Shown: one piece after another, positions 24,351 through 37,200 of the stretch | How positions within the stretch are numbered: the first letter of the stretch is position 1 | Layout: each line of letters starts with the position of its first letter | Assembly (NCBI RefSeq): GCF_008831285.2 | Contig: NC_045139.1 | Location: forward strand, 25,276,412-25,340,411 | From: Nymphaea colorata | Lineage: Eukaryota > Streptophyta > Magnoliopsida > Nymphaeales > Nymphaeaceae | Direction: 5' to 3' | Length of the DNA stretch: 64,000 nucleotides | Program-made: the position numbers and the translations under genes | Notes under the pieces: model-generated | Seen by the model: only the letters and a program-made list of their open reading frames with translations | What the model was told of the DNA's origin: nothing | Database searches by the model: none

Positions 24351-24639
24351 GGTGCATATGTCGAGTTGAAATTTGTGAGCTTGGTAAAATGATTTTTTAA
24401 CTTCTCCAAGTCTATATTGTTGTTGAAAATAAGACATTTATTTAAAAAAACTTTTTATCATTAATTTGTGACTGCTATTTGTGAAGATTTAACTGAAATT
24501 TCATCTAGAGATTAGGAAAAATGGTTAAAGTAATTTCTTATGCGGTTGGAGAACAGGAAAAGCCTATTTTGTATCAACAAAATCAGAAACTCTGGGCCTT
24601 CATTTGGAATTAAAAGTAATACCATTAAGAGATTCTTTT

Positions 24640-25290
24640 AAGAAGAGTGATTTTGCATAAAAAAATAAGAAAAGTATCATGTTTAACAACATAAGCAAAT
24701 GCGTCATGTGACACCTTTTATTATTTATCAGCGATCAGTAATCAGCAAACAGAGCAGCAATCGGATTAACAAGGAAACTCTGTGGGACTATTTATGTGCA
24801 TTTTAATTGTTTGGGTTTTCCCCAGCAAACATATTTTTCTATGAGGGGCTACATTTTCCATAAAAACTATCAACTAAGTACTTGAAACTTGCTTTTGTTA
24901 CCTATAAGACTAAAAAAAGGCCAAATAAAATGATAAAGATCCAATTTATTAATGCAATGTGATGCAAAGGTACAATTTTTTTGTTTATTGGGTTAGCAGA
25001 AAATTTTTATTTAATTTTTATTTGGCGCTTGGCAATTTGCATGAACAAAGAGGCTTTCATTAAAAAAATCCTTTTTTATAAATTATAAGCAAAAGATAGA
25101 CCCTAAAATAACAAAGTCAAAAATTAATAGTATTAAAATATTAATGCCCTCCAACATCTTGAGTGGTGCCCAATAAATGATTGCTCAAATACTTGAAAGG
25201 TTTCGGTTAACCCAAGAGGATAGGGATTAAGCTAGAATCTTATGGTGACTGAGCCATATACATGCTAAGAGCCGATCCATTTCCATCAAT
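24640..25290. repeat. Dispersed repeat, copy B
   Basis: Collinear match to copy A (18810-20275) but without the 832-bp element. In its place is a short AT-rich segment (about 24970-25055). It lies inside the inferred 5'UTR intron of the MOS2-like gene. Confidence 0.65.
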
Positions 25291-26043
25291 GAGGAATGAG
25301 GATGTGGGAACATAATCAAATGGGTTCACAAGTAGCTTGGAAATGTGCTTTTTTTCATGCTTTATGATGTTTGGTGCAATTCCAGATTCAATGGGTCTTG
25401 AACCTAACCCCTAGAAAACAATAAGAGGGCAGTTGTCAATTTGCAAGATTTGCTTCTCTATTGGAGGTTGTAAACTGCATATTGCATCTCATACTGGAAA
25501 CGTTAAATGGTAATAAATTGAAACATACAGGAAAATGCACATCTTAAAGAATCATACTGCGAAGAAAATAGTGTTTTAGATGCATGTCTTGGTGAAATAG
25601 GTTCGTTTCTTTTCTCATTTCAGGTAGGGTTAAGCCTTGTGAAGGTATGCCTCTTATAGAAGGGTCATGTCAAGATTGTGCACCTCATCTGTAAGCAAAC
25701 ATGCCATACCTGGCTAAACGTGATACCGCTCTTATGGTTGTGCATGCATCTATGCATGTACAACTATGCTGTCTCTTTTGTTTTTTTATCATGGATGTTT
25801 TATTTTTTCCAAATTTGCTTTTGTTAAGGCTCAATTGCCTTAATTATCTTTTTTGTATCTTGGCCCTTTTAGGCATGTTTATTACCACTGTTTTCCAGTA
25901 TAGGTTGTAACGCATGAACTATGCTTACATGTGTGTATATGATATATACTAGTTTGCTTTCTGCACTTAGCAATGATTGTATGACCTAACTGCTGCTGAT
26001 CCTTTTCCTTTCTTCTTGCTTACAGATAAGATAATCGGACATC

Positions 26044-26646
26044 ATGAAGTTCAATGCCTTTTCCATTCCTTCCAAACCATCTGCCGAAATCAGGAGACCC
26101 TCCACTTTCTGTGATGAGCCTGCTGAGATAGCTGAAGGACTTCAATACGTGACAGAGTTTGATGGCTCTGCTCCCTTAGTAGAACCCAAATCAATAACAA
26201 TCCCTAGGCAAGAGAATACATGGCGTCCTGAGAGAAGGATGAAGGACATCAACCTTGCCGGTGTCCAGTTTGATACTAAGGTTGAAAAAGATCTCAAAAC
26301 AGATACAGGGTATGGGCTAAACCTTAGGAACAGGGTTAATGATAGTAAGCAACAAGAAGAAACGACTTCGATTGCTAGGAAGTCTGTTATAGAGAGCCTC
26401 TGGGATCAAAAGTACAAAGAAGATGTGGTAAATTTGCCAGATGAGGATGGTCCAGAGAAGTATAAGGATGTCCCGGTTGAGAGCTTTGCATTGGCCGTGC
26501 TCTCTAGCTATGGATGGTCAAAAGGCAAGGGGATCGGAAGAAACGCAACGGAGGATGTGCCGATTTACAAGCATCCGAGGCGAATAGGAGGATTTGGAGT
26601 CACGGTCGACCTAGAGAACCAGAGACAGATGAGGCACGGAGTTTAG
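26044..26646 (+). CDS. MOS2/GPKOW-like G-patch protein, 200 aa, lacking KOW domains
   Basis: Single coding exon. The N-terminus (MKFNAFSIPSKPS), the YVTEFDGS segment near residue 38, the IPRQENTWRPERRMKD segment near residue 60 and the YGLNLR motif near residue 91 are hallmarks of the plant MOS2 / animal GPKOW family. A G-patch follows at about 148-191 (VESFALAVLSSYGWSKGKGIG). MOS2 is a nuclear RNA-binding protein tied to pre-mRNA and miRNA processing and to innate immunity. Family members are usually about 450 aa with two KOW motifs after the G-patch; here a stop comes 9 residues past it. In another frame just downstream (about 26650-26690) a short VRLVGRNGEVK string resembles the start of a KOW motif. 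This is therefore probably a truncated paralogue or pseudogene, though a short functional G-patch protein is possible. The acceptor before the ATG suggests a 5'UTR intron. Confidence 0.78.
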   Translation: MKFNAFSIPSKPSAEIRRPSTFCDEPAEIAEGLQYVTEFDGSAPLVEPKSITIPRQENTWRPERRMKDINLAGVQFDTKVEKDLKTDTGYGLNLRNRVNDSKQQEETTSIARKSVIESLWDQKYKEDVVNLPDEDGPEKYKDVPVESFALAVLSSYGWSKGKGIGRNATEDVPIYKHPRRIGGFGVTVDLENQRQMRHGV

Positions 26647-26872
26647 ATGCAGAGTGAGATTGGTGGGTCGCAATGGTGAAGTGAAGAATTCTATCTGGTA
26701 GGAGTTACGGATCAGAAGGGCGAAGGAGATAAGCAGGACCAAATTGTGTTAAAGAAGCAAGGACTCATGGCAAGAAAAAAAATTGTACAAAACAGAACTA
26801 GTTTAATTAGATTTTGCCATCTTTATGACAAATCACGTGAAGTTTCTTAAATTTGTATGTGTCTGGGGTGTT

Positions 26873-27055
26873 ACTAAAAACCTCAAAACTGAAAACCTCT
26901 ACCGATGTGGGGGTGCTGTTGAGTGTGCAAAACCATGGGTCCGTTGCCTTGCCCTCGGGATAACGACCCACTTTGTGCTACATGTATGTAGGTTGTGCAC
27001 CAATGGGGTCGAACCTTCGACCACCTTCTGAGTTACACCACAATCCTGAGAAGCT
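26873..27055 (-). repeat. SINE-like element with tRNA-like boxes
   Basis: On the minus strand 'tggtgtaactcagaagg' (27040-27024) resembles an A box and 'ggttcgacccc' (27015-27005) matches a B box. The spacing is shorter than in a real tRNA, so this is not a tRNA gene. It lies in the 3' flank of the G-patch gene. Confidence 0.4.
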
Positions 27056-27638
27056 ACTAGATTATGGAAGAAATTATATGTTTATCACATAGGTTGATGT
27101 TTTCCTTTTACTTGTTTTTTCTTCTGCACATTTTTTTGCTTGCAATAAACCTCTATACTAGCCCACAAACCTTGCATGACTCATACATGTCATATGGACC
27201 TATATTTTGCAAATAGATGTACACGAGTTCCCTCTCTAATTCTCATATGAGGAAATCATTTGGAGGAAATCATATGAGGAAACAAGCGGACACTTGTATC
27301 ATTCCCAGGTGGTGCGTCGCGCCGGAATATTCGTAATTTTAACGTTGGAACAACGAAAGCACGATATATATAAAATATCGTCGATACTTTTGGCAAGCCT
27401 CCCTTTGAGCGGAGGGACAGCCGGACCGGCAAAGGAGCAAAAAAGAAAACGGAAGAAAAAGACGTTACGCGTTAAAAATCGAAAAGGAAAAGGAGGGGGG
27501 GGCGGGAGGGTTCTGGTTCTAACTTGACGGAATAAACGGAGTCTTTTTTGGATCCCCTTGGCGCCTTTCCCAGCGTCGTAGTTTCTCCCCCAACTTCTCT
27601 GCTTCGACGCCCAGACCGAGAGAGAGTGGGACAGAGAG

Positions 27639-30600
27639 ATGGCGCGCCAATGCAGCAGGCTCCTCCGGTTAGGGTTTACTTCCATGTCTTGCCTCTTTGA
27701 AAGAGGAAATGGAGGAGGAGCCCCATTTCGCGCCACCGCCCATAAATGGAGCTGCCGGCGCTTCACCGCCGCTCCTCCTCCTCCTCCTCGTCGGTCCGCG
27801 GATAGGCGCACTCGCGTCACCATGGTAAGGTCTCTTTCTCTCTCCCTCTCTCTCTCGTTTGTGATTGATAGCATCTGGGATGCTTTTCTCCGCCGCGTTC
27901 TTTTTGTAATAGGTTTCGGTTTTCTATACTCGGCTTATGTTGTCGTCGATGATTGTTTGTACAGCTTGTTAGCTGGTCGGTTTTGGTTAAATTTTATCAA
28001 TGAGCAGACTAGGATTTGGTGATTGAACGATCGGAGTATTTTTCTGTTGGAGGAATGAAATTCTCGGCTCTATTCGAGACGGCAGTAGTTTCTCTGATAT
28101 TAAATTTGATTTCCGTACGAGCTTCAGAGCTTGCGTTGTTAAGTTAATGGTTCGATATACTTTTGTACTCTGATGTGTTAATGGATGCATTACGCTGTTC
28201 TCCTAGTTGTTGGTCTGATTGATTCAAATCAATATAAGGCAACAGGATTTGCTTGTTATTTCATCTTCGCATTCGTAAATCAGCATTCGACTTTTTCAAA
28301 ATTTCTGCCTGTAGAAGGCACATAACGGCAAATAGCTCATATATTTACTATTTATCGTAGTTAACAACGGTTTTAGGTCATCCCTGAAGGAAGCTGATTG
28401 AAAACACTCACTTGAACAGGAGCTTTTGTCTCGTCTTTTGAGGCATAAGACGACTCTTATGACATGATAAGGTGTTACCCTACAGTTTACTGCGGTGTTG
28501 GACCACCGGGCAAGCAAACCCTGGAAAAGTTACCAGGGTTGTGTTGTTGTTGGACTGAACTACTAAATTGGACTTCCTACTACATGTCAATCAATAAAAT
28601 ATAAGCTCCATTATAAGCATGTATGTGGCGCACAAGTTAAAATGTCGGACCAGCTAATGCCAGGTTCTTCTTCTGGCTGTTTGATGTGTTATGGAAGGCA
28701 AACACCTGGTTACTGCTCGATTCGCGCAATGCAAACAAAACCAGTTCACCTCTTGCTCAAGATGGTACCAGGCTACTAGGCATTGACAATTGCAAAAAAC
28801 AATGTGCTATTTCGTATTTACTAAGTAATAGCAAAATGCAAATTACTCTCTCTCTTTTTCGCTGTCTCTCCCTTTGTCTCCAACTCATTAACAACAAATT
28901 ATATCAAATTACTCATTATGAATCTAATGTCATTATTCACGGTTCATAAATGCATTAAGCAAATTTGGAAGTAATTACTAATTAATGAAAAATTACTCGT
29001 TATGGATCTAATATCCTCTCTCTCTCTGTTATGCAAACTTGCTATTTCATGTTTACTAATTAGTAGCAAATTACTCATTATTGGTCTAATGTAATCATTC
29101 ACATTTTGTAAATGCATTAAGGAAACTCGTAAACAACAATTATGACATGGGAAGAAGTCAAATAAGATGTCTATATTTCTAAAGTTTTAACTAGGATAAA
29201 TATTCTATTACGTAAGCTAGTAATGCACACTGACATGGCTTAATTTTTCTTTCCTATTCTTTAGATAAAATTACATTTGTTGAAAATTGGCTGTCTAATT
29301 CTGAATGAAAAGTAGGTGCATTGACTGTATCCTGCATTCTGTCCTGCCATGTTGCTACTGGTTGGTTGCTGTTATAGTCTGTCCAACATAGTTTATGAAT
29401 TCTTTGATCTATTTCTTTGCCTTGGGCCTGAAAGAGATTTTTATAAGCTCAAATAATTAGTTCAAATTTTGGACAACGTGAATATTCTTGTCATTTCTGT
29501 TTTCTTCTAAATTTTATTCTTTTCTTCTTTATAGGTAGTTAAAAACATTAGTGTTGTGAATGTTGGGATCTTTGTCATTATTATTATATTTTGATTTGTA
29601 AAACAGTACTTAATGGCGTTTTACCTGTTGATTTGTTGGTCTCTTTAGTGGTGATCTTTCCTTTGTTATCTTGCATACCGAAATCCATATATACCATGTT
29701 GTCTTTCAAATTTGTTATGTTAGTTTTATGTTTTTTCAATAGTCTCCTATCTAATCTGATTAGACTGCAAATTTATACACTAGGGAAGGATATTGACTGG
29801 AACCATGTTGGGTGTTGTGATTGCTGGAGGTGCATATGTAAGTACAGCAGATGAAGCAACATTCAGGTAGATTGTCTAATCTTTGCTAAAAATACCCATC
29901 GTAGATCATAATTTTGTGTTCTAAACTTCTAATTGACTTGAAAAAAAATTAATGAAAAAATTTCTGCATTTAAATTCGGAATTCTGCAGTTACGCCTTTT
30001 GTTTATTTATGAAAATATGTACCACTTAATTCACATAAGATGTTAGTTCGTCTAAGTCAACAACAAGGTACTCTTGCTTGTCTCATACTTGAATGTTCTT
30101 GAAGGCATCTCCAAACTGCGAAGCCAAAAAAAAAAAAAAAGAGAGATGGTAATATTATTCCTACCAAGTTCTGAATCTTTTATTTCTTGTCTGCCGGTGG
30201 TTCTATAGGTCCCTTATTAGGGCATTATCAAGAACGTGGTCTCTTCATATGGCTTTTCTTTCATACATGTAATAAGTGATGATCTTTCAACAAGCTTCTC
30301 TCTTTGTTGTCACAATGATGCACAAAACCATCATTGCCATCACTCTTCATAAGAGAGTTGGATGGGAAGAAAACATGAGGTATGTTATCAAGATATCAGA
30401 GGTCTGACACCGCATTGTAAACCCTAAAACTTAAAAGACTAATTGGGACTAGTTAACTGACATAAGTAAATAAATACATATATTATGTGGAAATAAATAA
30501 AAAAACATATATGTATGCAAAGAATGCACTACATATCTATAGGTCAATACATAGTTGGCTGACCAACCATTAGGCTGATTAATTGACTAGTTTGACCAAC

Positions 30601-30822
30601 TAATAATTGGTTTGGGACATGGGTCATGGGTGGGTTGATGGCCTACTTAGTCAGGCCAGTTGACGACTAGTCAAGATTTTGACAACTAAGAGCATGAGAT
30701 ACATTCCTTAAGATATTGCTGCTTTTAGTGAGACGAGTGTCATTTATAGCTACCTAGTCATTGTCATTGTAATTTCTCTCGTCTTTGAGTAAATGTTGAA
30801 CTGTCACCCCCTAACCTTTGGC

Positions 30823-30864
<42 letters not shown>

Positions 30865-31254
30865 AGGAGGATATGTCTTTTAACAAATATGTGCAGAGGA
30901 ATATATAAATATGGGTATGTGTGTGTGTGTGTACACTGTTATTGGATGGCATACCAAACGAAGAAATTTATCACAAGGTAATTACTAGACATTTAGTTAG
31001 TATCATTGATAAAAAAAAATCGATTATTTTATATTTGAAATTTACTAGATTAAGGATTGAATTATGACCACGTAAAGGGAAAGTCTGTCGCTTGGTCTAT
31101 GGAAATAAACCCTTGTAATTTGTAATACTATTTACTATTTAGATTTTAGTGACTAAATCTCTCTTACATAATGGGTCTTTCTTCAATTCATTTTTTCCTC
31201 TCAATAAAACACAGAAACTGTTGAAAATAGAGGTGGCCTCTAGCCTAATCTTCA

Positions 31255-31285
<31 letters not shown>

Positions 31286-34200
31286 GTCTGTCATCATATG
31301 TGCATCTTTCATCTTCTATTGCTCCTCTCTCTACGTAAACCAACAGTATACTCCCTCTCTTTCTTTTTCATGTGCATCCTTATGTCTGTCCTTCTTCTCT
31401 TTCTTTGGTCACATCACATGTGCCTTTCAGCTCTCTCCTATTTCTCCATTAAGGTTATTGTCTGTTTCTCATCCATGAAAATATTCAAAATGCCTTCTCC
31501 ATCAAAGGTCTCTAACTTAATGTCGTGAAATTTCTTCAGGGTCCTCTATGAATTTGGTGATTGTGTTTGCTGAATGAGATATAACTCCTTTCACAACTAA
31601 GTACAAGCCATCAAATTGACCGTGTTCACTACTTTGGTAGGTGGGATCTTCTTGATTTATGTACTTCTTTATTCAAAATTTTATTTATGAAACAAAGATC
31701 TTAAAGTATACTGCCCATAACTTTCATGCTTTTATCCGTAAGATGAAAATCCCCTACATTGAATGGTATTGAGAAATTTTCCTTTAGCTTGGTGATTATG
31801 GTTGTTGAAGTATTGTAGGTATCAGCTTTTGAATATATGTTATTTTCAGATCAAAATCTAGCTATTAAATATAATTTCAATGTTCATTCTCTAGATAAGT
31901 TGACCTACATATCTTATGGCGATGCACATGCATGAGTTTTTTTCTACATGTGCTGTCGTGTATGACTATCTTGCCATTGGCACCAGTCTTTTCTCATGAA
32001 TCTAATCTCATAGATGAGGTTAAACTCTTCAAACCTATATCATATGTTGCTCAAAAGAAGTTGTTGAGTACGCTGTGTGGGTTTAATCTTAGTAAAGTCA
32101 TTCAATATGATCTCTTACGGAATTTGACCAATTTTTCTGATGATTTTTTATGCAGATAGATTTGAATAATTTGCATCCATCCATACACCTAGATTTCCAA
32201 AACCGGCCAGAGGATGGCCAAGGCAAAGGATGGTCGATATATATATATATATATAGCAGTAGATATTTCCCCAACAAATGTAAGCACCCAGAAAAACTTA
32301 CTTCAACATGTTTTTGACTTAAGACACATATATGTATTCATTGTCCCTTGTTGTAAACTACAATAAAACATTCTGATGTTATATTAGTTGGTCAATTTTT
32401 TTGGTTGTTTGATAAGGAAAAAAAAACTCTAAGCATGTATGAAGTTTAATAATTTTTTTCTTATTAAGTTCATTTTAAATAGTGTCCTGTTTAGATTAAG
32501 AAAAAAACTGCATGCAAAGCCACAGAGAAGAAGTGCTTCAACCTACTTGGGGATCTCTCTCTGGCTCTTTCTTTCTGTCTTTCTGTCCGTCACAGACACA
32601 CACACACACACACACACACATGTTGTATCAAGTATGTATATGGCATCATGGTTCTTGGGTGTTTTATCAGCAAGGTTTTCTCAGATATTGATTGGAGATT
32701 TTTTTTTTCTACCTCAAAACTCTGTAAATCAAGGAATTAAATACATCCATAAAATATTACAAAGAATTACAATTTTTTTAGTTTTTATTATTTTTCTTAC
32801 AAAAACACTGATAACATTTCAAAAATAGTTCTTAAAAATGTTAAAAAATGATAAATTATTTTTAAAATATGTATTATTAAAAATATCCCGCATAGCATAT
32901 TATTGCGTTATTTTGATGGAAAGTTGAAATTGGCAATATTTCAAAAATATGGTGACAAATTCTCGTTCTTTTTATTTTATTCTCTTTTCTGCATACGCCT
33001 TTATAGAGAGGAAGAAGAGTGTGACGTGCTGACACAGCAGGGTCTGTAATAAAGAGATATGTATGGTAGTATGTTTGTCACATAAAATGCATATTTTTAA
33101 AAAGAAAAACGTGTATAATACCCGAGAAATAAGTCAGGCGTATAAAACAGCAATTAGACGTCTTTTTAAAAAACACCATAAAATAAAAAACGTGAAAAAA
33201 ACGAATATTATACGCGTTTTTTTGTGTTCTTGCTTATTTTTATTAATATTTTTTTTAATAATTGTTAGGATTTATTAAATGTTTTAATTTTTTTTAAAAA
33301 TTGTCGAGATTTTTCCAAGATATACAACTTTGCCATATTATACCCGAGAAATTCCTCGTATAATACCCATACACGATATATGTGACAACAGTATGTAGGA
33401 CAGATTTGTGCTCACCTATTCCATACAACCTATCATAGATTTTCGTATCATCGAAATTATTGTAAGAATCTTCATCATGACGAGAGCATTTTGACTAATA
33501 TCAAATTTATAGTAATATTGGCAAGTTGATCCTTATGATATACATTTTTCTCTTAATGCTTGAATACACATTTTTCTCTTAATGCTTGAATATTGTACCT
33601 CATTGGGTTTATTGTTTGTGCAGTGGATGGCTCTTTGATGCAACAAAGCTTGTGAATCCTCTCTTTGCGTTGTTAGATCCCGAGACTGCTCATCGTTTGG
33701 CAATATCAGCTGCAGCACGTGGGTTCATCCCAAGGGAAAAGAGGCCTGACCCATCAATATTGGAAGTGGAGGTCTGGGGGCAAAAATTTTCAAATCCGCT
33801 TGGCCTTGCTGCAGGATACGATAAAAATGCTGAGGCTGTGGAGAGTTTGTTAGGACTTGGCTTCAGTTTCATTGAAGTTGGTTCTGTGACACCCATTCCA
33901 CAAGAGGGTACTCAAAAGCCTTGCATATTCAGAATACCACTAGAGAGGTATGCCTGTAGGTTCTGCTTTTTTAAATTTTCCCAAAATGAAATCTATTCTG
34001 AACTGTGGATATTTTTTTATCTTGCACTGATTCCACCTTCATAGCTTTCAGTCTTGTAGGTTAAACTTTAGTAGTTTTAAAGTGCTGACGAAAGTAGGAT
34101 TGGATTGCATCTTTTTAGATGTTCCAATCACTCATCTGGATTGCACTTGAAATTTCCTCTGCTCAGGTTTTTGGAAGCAATACAATGTGCTGGGAATAAC

Positions 34201-37200
34201 AAATTGTCTTATTTACTTTTTTCCTATAAAAGTTGATCCCAGTAATACCTAAACATGGAATCATATTGCACCAATAAAAATCTTCAAATGATTTCTTCTG
34301 CTTCTACCTGCTGGTGCACTCTGTGTATTTTTTTTTTATTACAATGATATTCGAGCATGCCTACTAGGCATGGATTTCTTCAGTAGTTTTCTTGGAGTCA
34401 GCATCAGGTTGTCTACCTATGTTACATGACATCAACATAGAGGGAATGCATATCTCTGGAAGATTCGGTCCTAAAAATGTCAGAACAGGACAGACAACCT
34501 GCTAAAGATGTGACTATAGGGCATATGAGACCTTATGTTGACTTATCATGTCATCACGACTCCAAAAAGGACATGAGAAGGTATTGCATGGAGCTTGTCT
34601 TTTGCACAAACATGAACGTGAAATGCTACATCTTTTGATTCTTTGTCATGCATAAGTCATTTTGTTGTATCTAATATTGTTGTTTATACTCTGGATGACG
34701 AGATGCAGCTTTCACATTCTGCATGTTCATTTGTTACATCCGCTTATCAGGCACTAAATTTCTCTGCTAAATTACATGATGCTTTTCTTATTTTTCTTTG
34801 AATGTAATTTAGTTATTTTAAGCAAAGATAATTCCTTATTCTGGTGAATTAACTTATTAGATGCTTCTTTTGTGTCAGAGCTATCATTGGCCGAGATTGT
34901 GTTAACAGTGAGGGTCTTGTAGCGGTTGTTGAACGCTTGGCTGGTCAATATGGCAAGATCAAATTTAAAAGGAAATCTGATGGTCCAGAACATGGAGGAA
35001 CAGCGGGACATGGCATTGTTGGTGTAAACATTGGCAAGAATACGACGAGTGAAGATGCAGCTGCTGATTACCTTCAAGGATTTCATACTTTGTGTCATAT
35101 TGCTGATTATTTGGTATTTGAGAGCTACTTTCCAATTATATAACATGAACTGTGGCCAGACTAGCAAATTTGCTGCTTTTGTGATCTACCTTTTATTGTT
35201 CTGTCCTGATGTCCAGCATGATCTTATCAAAAGAATAAATGATCAAATGCATGTTGGTGGCAGCAGAAATTTATTCAGTAGGTTGATGTTTGTTAGTTTG
35301 TTCAATAGCCAATGTCAATTGTTTCTGGAACGGATAGAAATCTGGCACCAATAACGTGGAACTAGAAATCTGTATTCATGCAGGAAGATAGAGAGAGAGA
35401 ATGAGACAGGGAGAGGCTGAGGAGAAGAGGCCGTGACCAGTTGGTCTACATGGCCCATATTTATAATACACTCTATCAGTTACGATTGCTGAATCCTAAG
35501 AGACTCTTCAATTGCAGAATCCTGGGAGACTTCTCACGTATCACAAGGATATACAATACCACAATACAGTGTATATCCACAATACAGTTTACAAGAACGT
35601 AGAATACAAGGACATAAAACGTTGTGCAACATTGTTTAACGTGCTGGATTTTGGATCCAGATGGAAGATCCAAAAATTTTATACTTCAACGAATGTCAAT
35701 TAGGCACTATGCATGGACATGGGAGCATGTAATTAATGAGTCTCTAGGCACTTGTCCTGGATACAACCGACAGTACAAAGCCCATTAAGTAGCTGCTAGT
35801 CCACCTAAAGAATAAAATAGACGAATAAGTGGCCTATGTCCTTGTCAAGCAGTTTGCCCCAAAACTATCAACCCAGGCCCATCGTTGCTCGGATCATCTA
35901 GCTGTTCACCTGTTACTGAACTCTTACTGATGGAGGCTAAGTTTTAGGCAAGAAATTGTAGGTCCATGCTTCACAGAATGTTGAATTCATTCCCAAGTTC
36001 ATGATTCATACTGTTTATTTTTAGTCAACTTTCCGAAGGCATGCCATGAAGTTTGTTCTTCAAAATAATTGACAATGAACATACATCCCAAAGATGACAG
36101 ACTTCCTTGGAGTTGCATTTATGTGTACTTGGGTGTTTGCACATGTTTGTGGATGTGTTCGAGTTAGTGATTTCACTGCCTTTTTTTACATCTCATCAGA
36201 ATTTCTTTCTTTTCTTCATGCTTATTGATTATGCAGTCCTAGTAGTGGCATTATAAAATGGCCAGGTGTATATACTAATGTAGGCTGGGCATGGACAATG
36301 TACTAATAACTAGTATCCAGAATATAGATTGACTTGTTTCTTATTATTATTTTTTTATTCCTATATTTTATGAGATCATAAGTTGTTTCCTCACGTTTGA
36401 GTCTTAGACTGGTTAGATGGCTAGTTGATTCTGTCATGTCAGAAGATTGCACACTGTAAACAGCTACTATACTCTTTTGATGGTAAACCATCGACCTGGA
36501 ATGCTTATTCGACCTAGAATGGTTATGAAGTATTAATAATCAAATACCTATAAGTACATAGTACGTTCTTTGCTCCACTAACATGGTTTTTACGAGAAGA
36601 AAGGAAACATAGAAACGTGTTTGGACTTTTAACGGAACTAGTTTTCCATCATAGTCTGGATCACGTACCTTTTATGCCTTTTTTCATGGTCAAGGTAGCA
36701 TGCTAATCATGTCTAGCATAGTTACCTCAACTTCATGTTTCTTGTGTGACAACTCTGCAGGTTATAAATGTTTCACCTCCAAATACCCCAGGCTTACGTA
36801 AACTTGAGGGAAGGAAACAACTTAAAGACCTCGTTAGAAAGGTTTACAGAATATGTAGATGATACAACTGGATTTAATTCAGAATAACATTTTTTGAGGT
36901 TGAAAAACTTATATCCTTCAGCTTTTACCTTTTTAAGATCCAATCTGCTCGTGATGAAATGCTATGGGGTGAGAGAGGGCCTCCTCCATTACTTGTAAAG
37001 ATTTCCCCTGATCTGTCTAGACAGGACCTTGAAGACATTGCTGCAGTATGTTTCTCTTAACACCGTGCATCTTTTATCAAATAAACTGCTGGCTTGTCAA
37101 TCTAATATGCACTGAATCACTGATATCGTCCACTCTTCCAGGTTGCTCTAACTTTGCGGCTCGATGGACTGGTAAGGCTTCATCCAATTTTTCGTTTGCT

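Noticed and set aside
27005..27040. Possible tRNA gene on the minus strand
   Set aside because: B box is good but the A-to-B spacing is too short and no cloverleaf can be drawn, so it is listed as SINE-like.
27299..27874. 191-codon minus-strand frame
   Set aside because: It is the antisense shadow of PYRD exon 1 and its GC-rich promoter; the translation is low complexity and has no family match.
35031..35354. 107-codon frame past the end of PYRD exon 4
   Set aside because: It is out of frame with the exon and runs into the intron; the GT donor at 35114 and the exon 5 acceptor at 36760 explain the gene.
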